Positions 1 through 11,646 of a DNA stretch of 64,000 bases are shown in pieces (the first letter of the stretch is position 1; every line of letters begins with the position of its first letter). The translations under genes were made by a program, and so were the position numbers. A model generated the notes under the pieces. It was not told the origin of the DNA. It worked only from the letters and a program-made list of their open reading frames with translations, and did no database searches. This stretch comes from Planctomycetota bacterium (GTDB taxonomy: Bacteria > Planctomycetota > UBA1135 > GCA-002686595): NCBI GenBank assembly GCA_016712565.1, contig JADJQU010000003.1, forward strand, positions 62,001-126,000, written 5' to 3'.

Positions 1-116
1 AGCGAGGGGATCAGCTTGCGCTTGGTCAGGTCGCCCGCGGCTCCGAAGATCACCATCGTGCAGGGCGGTGCGATGGAACCGCTGGGCGGCGGCAGCGCGT
101 GTTCGTGCTTGGTCAT
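1..116 (-). CDS. zwf: Glucose-6-phosphate 1-dehydrogenase, N-terminal fragment
   Basis: This is the first 38 codons of zwf; the rest lies beyond the left edge. The ATG is at 116 on the minus strand. Residues 21-36 read [16 protein letters not shown], the NADP-binding Rossmann signature (GAxGDLxxRK) of glucose-6-phosphate dehydrogenase, the enzyme that oxidises glucose-6-phosphate to 6-phosphogluconolactone in the oxidative pentose phosphate pathway. The start lies 16 nt after the gnd stop on the same strand, so zwf is probably co-transcribed with gnd and tal-pgi. Active-site residues fall outside the window. Confidence 0.9.
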   Translation of the reverse strand, partial: MTKHEHALPPPSGSIAPPCTMVIFGAAGDLTKRKLIPS

Positions 117-132
117 GGCGAGGTGCTGCGTT

Positions 133-1116
133 CTAGCCGCCGGTCGGACGTTCCACGTGGCCGCCGAATTTCTTGCGCATGGCGGAGAGCACCCTCTCGG
201 CGAAGGTGTGCTCCTGCCGTGAGCGGAAGCGGGTGTACAAGGAGGAGGTGAGCACTTCGGCCGGCACGCCTTCTTCCACGGCGGCCTGCACGGTCCAGCG
301 GCCCTCGCCCGAGTCCTGGACGAAGCCGGAATACTCGGCGAGGTTCGGGCTCTCCACCAGGGCCATGGCGGTCAGGTCCAGGAGCCAGGAGCCGACCACG
401 CTGCCGCGGCGCCAGACTTCGGTGATCTCGGCCAGGTCGAAGTCGTAGCGCTGATCGGCCGGCAGGTTCTCGCTCTTGGCGCCCTTGAGGATGTCCAGCC
501 CCTCGGCGTAGGCCTGCATCAGGCCGTACTCGATGCCGTTGTGGATCATCTTCGTGAAGTGGCCCGCGCCCACCGGGCCGCAGTGCAGAAAGCCCTCCTC
601 GGACGTGCCGCCGAGCTTCTCGCGGCCCGGGGTGCGCTCCACGTCGCCGCGGCCCGGAGCCAGGGTGCGCAGGATCGGCGTCAGGATCTCGAAGGCCTGC
701 TTCTCGCCCCCGATCATCAGGCAGTAGCCGCGCTCGATGCCCCACACGCCGCCCGAAGTGCCCACGTCGACGTAGCGGATGCCCTTCTGGGCCAGCACCT
801 TGGCGCGGCGCACGTCGTCCTTGAAGTAGCTGTTGCCGCCGTCGATGACGATGTCTCCCGCGGAGAGCAGCGCGCCGACGTCCTGGACGGTTTTCTCGGT
901 GATTTCGCCCGCGGGCACCATCAGCCAGACGATGCGCGGCGTGGGGAGCTGCTTGACCATCTCGGCCAGCGTGTAGGCCGGCGCGGCGCCGTCCTTGGCC
1001 AGGGCGTCCACGCTGGCCCGGCCCACGTCGAAGGCCACGACCTGGTGGCCGTGCTTCATCAGTCGGCGGGCCATGTTCCCGCCCATGCGACCCAGACCAA
1101 TCATCGCGAGCTTCAT
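133..1116 (-). CDS. gnd: 6-phosphogluconate dehydrogenase (decarboxylating), short form
   Basis: It converts 6-phosphogluconate to ribulose-5-phosphate plus CO2 in the cytosol. The N-terminus has the GLGRMGGN nucleotide-binding loop (residues 7-14), and GNSYFKDD follows at about 94-101. The catalytic signature [16 protein letters not shown] carries Lys189 and Asn193. At 327 residues it belongs to the short, often NAD-preferring, YqeC/GndA-like class rather than the ~470-residue enteric form; cofactor preference is inferred from length only. It sits between tal-pgi and zwf on the same strand, giving a compact pentose-phosphate operon. The ATG at 1116 begins directly with the Rossmann strand, so the start is secure. 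Confidence 0.95.
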   Translation of the reverse strand: MKLAMIGLGRMGGNMARRLMKHGHQVVAFDVGRASVDALAKDGAAPAYTLAEMVKQLPTPRIVWLMVPAGEITEKTVQDVGALLSAGDIVIDGGNSYFKDDVRRAKVLAQKGIRYVDVGTSGGVWGIERGYCLMIGGEKQAFEILTPILRTLAPGRGDVERTPGREKLGGTSEEGFLHCGPVGAGHFTKMIHNGIEYGLMQAYAEGLDILKGAKSENLPADQRYDFDLAEITEVWRRGSVVGSWLLDLTAMALVESPNLAEYSGFVQDSGEGRWTVQAAVEEGVPAEVLTSSLYTRFRSRQEHTFAERVLSAMRKKFGGHVERPTGG

Positions 1117-1246
1117 CGTTTCTCCGTTCTTTCGAGCGGCCTCGAGCGGCCGTTGGGACGTTGCAGGGAAGATCTCAGGGCCAAGGTCGCCCAGGCGGCC
1201 TTGGGAAATCGTGACGGCGCCGGCGTGCCGGCCCGGGCGGCCTGGT

Positions 1247-4141
<2,895 letters not shown>

Positions 4142-4347
4142 GGCGGGGTCTGCTGAGTCGGGGTGCCAGCCCTGCTGGTTTCCCGGAGGGAACTGGGGAA
4201 TCGGTGGGGAAGGGGCGGCGCCTAGGGTAGCGAGCGCCGGCGGCGGCGCACGAGTCCCGAGGGCACGGATCTCGAACGCGCCACGGGCCGGCCCAGGAGA
4301 TCCGGGGAGCGACCGGGCAAGGGACGGCCGCCCCGGTCCCGGCACGT

Positions 4348-5393
4348 TCAGTCCGCCACGTGCACCACTTCGAGGCTGCCCGCGCCGTAGACGGCCAGGT
4401 CGTCCTCGGTGAGCCAGGCCAGCGCGCTCCCCCGCGGCACCTGTCCCTCATAGGCCTTCGCGTGACCGCGGAAGACCCGCAACAGGCCGTCGCGGCGCAG
4501 GGTGGCCACCAGGCCCGCGGCCGCGGCCAGCTCGTCCACCTCCTGGTCGCGGGTGTGCGAGTCCTCATGGAACAGGATCTCGTGCTCGCGGGAGGCAAGA
4601 TCCACCTTCATGAGGAAGGGCGCCGGGCTCGGCACCCATTGGCCCGTGGCGGAGAGCTTGGTCTCCTCGTGGGTGCCGGAAAGGAACAGGCGCTCGCCGT
4701 CGTAGGCGCAGCGTTCCACCAGGTACCAGGAGCGGCCGGTGTTCTCGAAGAGGTTGCTGGCGCTGGCCGCCAGTTCCAGGCTGCCCCGGGAGAAGTCCAG
4801 CACCTGGAGGTCGGTGCGTTCCCGGGAGCTGAAGACCACCGTCAGGCGCTTGGGGTCGCGGCGGTCGGGCACGGCGCAGACCGGCGCCCCGAGCTTCTTC
4901 TCGCGGCTCCAGGCTCCCAGGTCCTGGCGCCAGAGTTCCGTCGCGTTGGTCAAGTCCCACAGGCGCACCTCGGTGCCCGCCAGGGTCGCCGCGTAGGCGT
5001 CGGCCACGTAGACGCTGGTGGGGGGCACGGGCCAGGCCAGGGGGAGCCACTGGGGCTCGGTCTCCGAGCTGGTCAGGTTGACCACGGCCAGACCACGCTC
5101 GTGCACCACCGCGGCCATCAGGCTCGAGAGGTCCACGCTGGAGGCGATGGGCCGGCCGAAATCCCCGGGCGCGGGCGGCAGCTGGCGCACCACGGCGCGC
5201 GTGTCGCGCTGGAGCACCTCCGCCGCGCCGGCGCGGAAGGACATGCAGGCGTCCGGAGGCAGGGGCAGCACCTGCCGGCCGAGACCCGTGGACCGGGCGG
5301 GGCGGGCCGCGGAGCCGGCCGAGGCGCAGCCGGGAAGCGAGGTCAACCCCAGTCCGAGCAGGACCGGGAGGCAGAGTCCGAGGGCGATGAACT

Positions 5394-5397
<4 letters not shown>
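4348..5397 (-). CDS. Putative lipoprotein of unknown function
   Basis: A 349-residue protein not assigned to a family. It starts MKFIALGLCLPVLLGLG and has a lipobox ending LPGC, so it is probably a lipidated exported protein. The rest is a run of short beta-strand-like segments with repeated 'value lookup' patterns (such as VYVADAYAATLAGTEVRLWD), resembling an irregular beta-propeller. Its ATG overlaps the stop of the upstream kinase/FGE gene by 4 nt (ATGA), implying translational coupling and a shared pathway. A role as a partner or reporter of that kinase is inference only. Confidence 0.75.
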
Positions 5398-7949
<2,552 letters not shown>

Positions 7950-8000
7950 CGAGAGGCGGCGCGCGGCCCGGGGGGCACCGCGCGCCGCGGGGGAGGTGGA

Positions 8001-8552
8001 CTAGAGGACGACCGAGTAGCCGAAGATGATCTCGTTGGTCGTGACCGTGTCGCCGTCGAGCTCGGAGCGCGTGATGCGCGGCTCGGCGAAGACCGCGGCG
8101 CTCTCGTTCAGCCAGTGGCGCACGCCGCCGTGGATGCCGTAGGCGATGTTCGTGTCGGTCTGGCCCGCCTGGTCGGCGATGTAGAGGCCCAGGTGCGCGC
8201 CGCCGTAGAACCAGGTGCGCGGAGTGGTGCGGAAGTTGTAGTTGTAGTAGCCGCCGATGTCCGTCGAGATCGAGTCGTCGGGGTCGTTGCCGCCCGGGGC
8301 GTCGATCTTGGAGTAGCTCTCGCCCAGGAAGGCGCCGACCTCGTGCACGTCGGTGAGGAAGTAGCCGAACCCCGCCTGGGCGTTGAAGCTGGTCATCTCG
8401 AAGTCGCCGCCGCCGGTGTCGATCGACATCTGGCTGATCGAACCGCCGAGGGAGAAGAGTTGTTGGCCGCCCGTGGGCCCGTAGGTGCCCTGGGCCGAGC
8501 CGGTGGCGGCGAGCAACGTGACTGCGCAGGCGATCGAGAGCTTCGTGTGCAT
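8001..8552 (-). CDS. Small exported protein, probable outer-membrane beta-barrel
   Basis: A 183-residue protein with a classical signal peptide (MHTKLSIACAVTLLAATGSAQG). The mature part has alternating polar and aromatic strands rich in Gly, Tyr and Phe (such as FNAQAGFGYFL and WFYGGAHLGLYIA) separated by Asp/Gly turns, as in small OmpA/OmpX-like barrels with about eight strands. No specific family was recognised. It lies 51 nt upstream of the kinase gene on the same strand, and its promoter would lie in the divergent region shared with the FKBP gene. Confidence 0.7.
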   Translation of the reverse strand: MHTKLSIACAVTLLAATGSAQGTYGPTGGQQLFSLGGSISQMSIDTGGGDFEMTSFNAQAGFGYFLTDVHEVGAFLGESYSKIDAPGGNDPDDSISTDIGGYYNYNFRTTPRTWFYGGAHLGLYIADQAGQTDTNIAYGIHGGVRHWLNESAAVFAEPRITRSELDGDTVTTNEIIFGYSVVL

Positions 8553-8654
8553 CGGAGAGTGTCCGTTTCTTGGATGGGGTGGTCGGGGGGCGGCGGAATT
8601 CCGCCGCGGAAGGCAGCGAGGCTAGACCTCCCCCCCGCCCGGGACAAGGGCGCG

Positions 8655-8686
8655 CACCGTGGGAGGCACGGGGGGGAGCCACGGTG
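8655..8686. promoter_or_regulatory. Inverted repeat in the divergent region upstream of the FKBP gene
   Basis: CACCGTGG (8655-8662) and CCACGGTG (8679-8686) are perfect 8-nt inverted arms with a 16-nt loop. They extend outward to GCGC pairs with one bulge. The element lies 37 nt before the FKBP ATG and about 100 nt before the divergent beta-barrel gene. It could be an operator or a 5' leader hairpin. Confidence 0.35.
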
Positions 8687-8722
8687 GCGCGAGTGCGCCC
8701 CCGACCGTAGGCTGCCCTAACC

Positions 8723-9418
8723 ATGAAACGACTCTCTTCCGTGTTGGCTCTCGCTCTTCTGGCCGCCGCAGGTTTCGCGGCGGTGGCTCCCCTGGCCCCT
8801 CTGGTCCTCGGAGGCCGCGACTTGACGCGCATCCCGGCCGATCCCGCGGTGCTCGAGAAGGACCTGGCCGCCAAGCCGGTCTCCCTGGCCAAGGCCATCG
8901 AGGTCGCCACGAAGGAGGGCGGCGTGGCGGCCGCGGCGTCCTTCGGCGCCAACGGCCAGATCGAACTGACCGTCTACCAGGGCGGCGCCGAACACGCGGT
9001 GCTGGTGGACGGCACTTCGGGCTTGGTGGTTTCGAAAACGGCGCGTTCGCGCTTCTCGGGCGAGGCGGTCACCGGCGAGGGCACCACCACGGCCAGCGGC
9101 CTGCGCTACTACGACGTCCGGCTCGGCACCGGCGCCGAGGCCGTGGCCGGCACCAGCAAGGTCTCCGTGCACTACACCGGCTGGCTGGTGGACGGCACCA
9201 AGTTCGACAGCTCCGTGGACCGCGGCCAGCCCTTCGACTTCGCTCTGTCGGGCGGCGTGATCCAGGGCTGGCTCGAAGGCGTCGCCGGCATGAAGGAAGG
9301 CGGCAAGCGCAAGCTCGTGATCCCGGCGAACCTGGGCTACGGCGCCCGCGGCGCGGGCGGCGTGATCCCGCCCAACGCCGTGCTCGTCTTCGACGTCGAG
9401 CTGCTGAAGATCAAGTAG
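8723..9418 (+). CDS. Exported FKBP-type peptidyl-prolyl isomerase with N-terminal PepSY-like domain
   Basis: A 231-residue protein. The signal peptide covers about residues 1-25. Residues 50-105 ([18 protein letters not shown] through [12 protein letters not shown]) match the PepSY fold pattern by eye. Residues 120-231 form an FKBP domain: [44 protein letters not shown] and a terminal VFDVELLKI. The aromatic pocket residues (Tyr151, Phe161, Asp162, Trp183, Tyr206) are kept, so it should be an active prolyl isomerase and periplasmic folding factor. Its 3' neighbour dinB is convergent and a hairpin terminator lies between them. The PepSY assignment is less sure than the FKBP call. Confidence 0.93.
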   Translation: MKRLSSVLALALLAAAGFAAVAPLAPLVLGGRDLTRIPADPAVLEKDLAAKPVSLAKAIEVATKEGGVAAAASFGANGQIELTVYQGGAEHAVLVDGTSGLVVSKTARSRFSGEAVTGEGTTTASGLRYYDVRLGTGAEAVAGTSKVSVHYTGWLVDGTKFDSSVDRGQPFDFALSGGVIQGWLEGVAGMKEGGKRKLVIPANLGYGARGAGGVIPPNAVLVFDVELLKIK

Positions 9419-9439
9419 CTGTTCCCTCCCCCTGCCCCC

Positions 9440-9468
9440 CCGCGGCCCGTATCCGGGCCGCGGCTTTC
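9440..9468 (+). terminator. Intrinsic terminator-like hairpin after the FKBP gene
   Basis: CCGCGGCCCG (9440-9449) pairs perfectly with CGGGCCGCGG (9454-9463) around a TATC loop and is followed by CTTTC. It lies 22 nt after the FKBP stop and before the convergent dinB stop. The T tract is weak. Confidence 0.6.
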
Positions 9469-9500
9469 GCAACGTCGGTCGCGCGGCGCTGCCGCCCTCG

Positions 9501-11090
9501 TTACTGGTTCAACGAGGGCGTGCGCAGCACGAAACCGTCGCGGGTTTTCGCATGGTCGGCGGCGAGCGGCAGGCTCGCGCCGCGCAACAGGCCGCCGAAG
9601 CCGTACTTGGCGCGCAGGCGGTCGAGGGCGCTGTCCAGGGCCCGTTGGCGATCCGCGTGGCTGGCGCCGGAGGCGGCGTCCTTGGCGGGATCGCTGAAGA
9701 GCCGTCCCTGACGGCCGGTCCGGGCCGTGAGCCCGTGCAGGGTGATGCCCACCTGCTTCACCAGCGCGCGGCGGTGCGGCAGGGCGGCGAACAGCGCGCG
9801 CGCCGCCGTGAGCAGCGCGTCGGTGGCGTCGGTGGGCTCGCCGAGGGTGGCGCGTTTTCCAAGCGACGCGGAGGCGCCTGCGGCGTCGTCCGGGCGCCGC
9901 TCCGGCACCGGCCGCGTGTCCACGTAGCGCACGCGCACCTCCAGGGAGCGCGCGGTCGCGCCCAGGGACCGCAGGCGGTGGGCCGCGCGCTCGACGATGT
10001 AGGCCAGCATCGCTTCGATGTGCTCGCGCCGGCCTTCCTCGGGCTCGAAGGTGCTGTCGCGGCGCAGGGCGGCGGGAATGCGCATCACGAAGGAGCCGTC
10101 GGCTCGCTGGGCGTAGGTCGGCACCACCGGCTCGTCGTCCTGGCCGCGGGCTCGCTCCCACAGCACGAGCCCCAGGCTGCCGAAGGACGCGAACAGCACT
10201 TCGCGCGACACCTGCCGCAGGTCGGCGACGGTGCGAATGCCGAAGCGCTCCAGGTCGGCGCCGATCGAATGGCCGACGCCGGGCAGGCTGTCCACGGGCA
10301 GGGGAGCCAGGAAGGCCTGCTCGGCGCCGGGAAAGATCTCGGCGACGCCGCCCGGCTTGGCGAGCTTGCCCGCCAGCCGCGCCAGCATGCGATTCGTGCC
10401 GATGCCGATGGTCACCGGCAGGTCCACTTCGCGGCGGATCTCGGCGCGCAGGTTCACCGCGGCGTCGAAGGCCCGCGGGAAGAGCCGCGCGCAGGCGGTC
10501 AGGTCGACGAAGAAATCGTCGATGGACGCCACCTCCACCAAGGGCGAGTAGCGGCCCAGCAGATGGGCCGTGCGTTCCCGCAGGCGATTGGCGGCCTGGC
10601 TGTCCCCGCGCCGGAAGATCGCCCGCGGGCAGCGGCGCGCCGCCTCGGCCAGGGGCATCCCCGGCCGCACGCCGAAGGCTCGAGCCTCGTAGGAACTGGA
10701 CATGACCAGATTGCGCTCCCCCGGCAGGCCGCCGATCACGAGGGGCTTGCCCTTGAGTTCGGGATGCACGGCCTGCTCCACCGAGGCCAGGAAGGCGTCG
10801 ACATCCAGATGCAGGATGCGCCTCTGCCCCCGTGCCCGGGGCGGGGGGGAGAGGGCCGGGTCGCCGGCGTCCGAAGATCCTGGCCCCGGGGGGCGTCCCG
10901 AAAGCGGGAGGTCGGGCGCCGGGTCGGTGCGGGGGACCAGTGGGTGGGAGGGGGAGGGCGGCACAGGAAGCGAGTTCGCCCGCGACGGCCGGCATGGGCT
11001 CGCCAGGGGCCCCAGGGTGGTGGAAATGGGGTTGGCGAGCGGCCCGCCGGCCGGAAATCGGCGGGCGAACTCGCCGGGGAAGCCTAACAT
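9501..11090 (-). CDS. dinB: Y-family DNA polymerase (DinB/Pol IV-like) with leucine steric gate
   Basis: A translesion polymerase homologue. Fingers/palm motifs are RILHLDVDAFLASVE (residues 91-105), KGKPLVIGG, SYEARAFGVRPGMPL and SIDDFFVDLT (189-198); then helix-hairpin-helix LPGVGHSIG, a little-finger domain and a QGRLF sequence fitting the beta-clamp motif QxxLF. Two departures are visible. The residue equivalent to the aromatic steric gate (E. coli Pol IV Phe13) is Leu101. The catalytic Asp-Glu pair is Asp191-Asp192. The first ~88 residues are low-complexity Pro/Ser/Arg sequence with no family similarity and no clear internal ATG, so the true start may be a downstream non-ATG codon. The divergent upstream region is repeat-rich. 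Confidence 0.9.
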   Translation of the reverse strand: MLGFPGEFARRFPAGGPLANPISTTLGPLASPCRPSRANSLPVPPSPSHPLVPRTDPAPDLPLSGRPPGPGSSDAGDPALSPPPRARGQRRILHLDVDAFLASVEQAVHPELKGKPLVIGGLPGERNLVMSSSYEARAFGVRPGMPLAEAARRCPRAIFRRGDSQAANRLRERTAHLLGRYSPLVEVASIDDFFVDLTACARLFPRAFDAAVNLRAEIRREVDLPVTIGIGTNRMLARLAGKLAKPGGVAEIFPGAEQAFLAPLPVDSLPGVGHSIGADLERFGIRTVADLRQVSREVLFASFGSLGLVLWERARGQDDEPVVPTYAQRADGSFVMRIPAALRRDSTFEPEEGRREHIEAMLAYIVERAAHRLRSLGATARSLEVRVRYVDTRPVPERRPDDAAGASASLGKRATLGEPTDATDALLTAARALFAALPHRRALVKQVGITLHGLTARTGRQGRLFSDPAKDAASGASHADRQRALDSALDRLRAKYGFGGLLRGASLPLAADHAKTRDGFVLRTPSLNQ

Positions 11091-11109
11091 TGGGCTAAAC
11101 AGCCGTCAA
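11081..11109 (-). promoter_or_regulatory. dinB: Candidate sigma-70-like promoter for the DinB gene
   Basis: On the minus strand TTGACG (11104-11109) and TAGGCT (11081-11086) are separated by 17 nt. Transcription would begin near 11074, downstream of the ATG at 11090. If real, it would mean the dinB start codon is internal to the reading frame listed. Prediction by eye only. Confidence 0.3.
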
Positions 11110-11149
11110 GTTTCTTGTGGGGTGGGGCTCAACTCCTGTGACGGATGAC

Positions 11150-11256
11150 CGACAACGGCTGGCGAGGGAGGCGCGTCGCACGACTCCCAACCTGACTCCC
11201 ACCCCCCGAGGGTCTCCCCACCCTCATTCAAACGACGCGCCTCCCCCCTTTTTTTT
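11150..11256 (+). ncRNA. Candidate small structured RNA or orphan terminator
   Basis: GGGAGGCGCGTCG (11166-11178) pairs perfectly over 13 bp with CGACGCGCCTCCC (11233-11245), followed by CCC and eight Ts (11249-11256). Inside the 54-nt loop GAGGGT and ACCCTC form a second 6-bp hairpin. No coding gene on the plus strand reads into it, so it is either the 3' end of a small RNA or a terminator shielding the region. The 5' end is not defined. Confidence 0.35.
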
Positions 11257-11301
11257 GCGTCCCCACCCGGGGTGAGCGCCGCCCGGCCCTAGCCCGACTT
11301 A

Positions 11302-11464
11302 GAGCACGTCCCAGAACCTGCGGGGCCCCTTGGCCGCCCCGTGGCTCGCGCCCGCGTCGTTGCGGCTCCTCCGAGTATTGCCGGGCGAATACGCGTCGTC
11401 GCCGCGCCTAGCGGATCGCGGCCCCGGCACACCCAAGGAACCCCGCAGGTTCTAGGACGTGCTC
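11302..11464. repeat. Hairpin repeat element, copy A
   Basis: A 163-nt element with 32-nt inverted ends (11302-11333 and 11433-11464) matching at 29 of 32 positions; the outer arm begins GAGCACGTCC. The centre has a core shared with copies B and C: CTCCTCCGAGT, then a small hairpin GTATT/AATAC, then ACGCGTCGTCGC. No open reading frame of note is inside. It looks like a non-autonomous, MITE-like or REP-like element. Confidence 0.75.
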
Positions 11465-11469
11465 TTGTC

Positions 11470-11621
11470 CACGAGCTTCGGCTCCAACCCCCGCCCAAGC
11501 CCGTCCGGACTGCGTTGCGCCAACGCGTTCGGTCCAGGGCGACCTGCAGGTCGCCTGCGGGAGAACGCGTCGTCGCGCCTTGCCGGCCGGGCTTTGTCGT
11601 GGGTTTCCCTCAAAGCTCATG
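11470..11621. repeat. Hairpin repeat element, copy C (degenerate)
   Basis: Imperfect inverted ends (11470-11490 and 11601-11621, 14 of 21 matching) surround a core with TGCGTTGCG and GAACGCGTCGTCGCGCCTT (11563-11581), closely matching copy B. The inner stem is ACGCGTTC/GAACGCGT. It begins 6 nt after copy A, so the two are in tandem. It ends 25 nt before the GTG start of the cytochrome gene. Confidence 0.6.
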
Positions 11622-11634
11622 AATAGGTCGGGCT

Positions 11635-11638
11635 AGGA
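11635..11638 (+). promoter_or_regulatory. Ribosome binding site supporting the GTG start at 11647
   Basis: AGGA lies 8 nt before the GTG at 11647 and is the only good Shine-Dalgarno near the start of this reading frame. It supports GTG initiation. Confidence 0.5.
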
Positions 11639-11646
11639 TCCGGGCC

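Noticed and set aside
4142..4345. N-terminal extension of the tal-pgi frame
   Set aside because: The ~68 extra residues are Pro/Gly/Ala-rich with no similarity to transaldolase; the ATG at 4141 fits the family length.
11091..11646. Small open frames within the repeats (for example 11341-11622)
   Set aside because: Arg/Pro/Ala-rich, no ribosome sites, and they run through inverted repeats.
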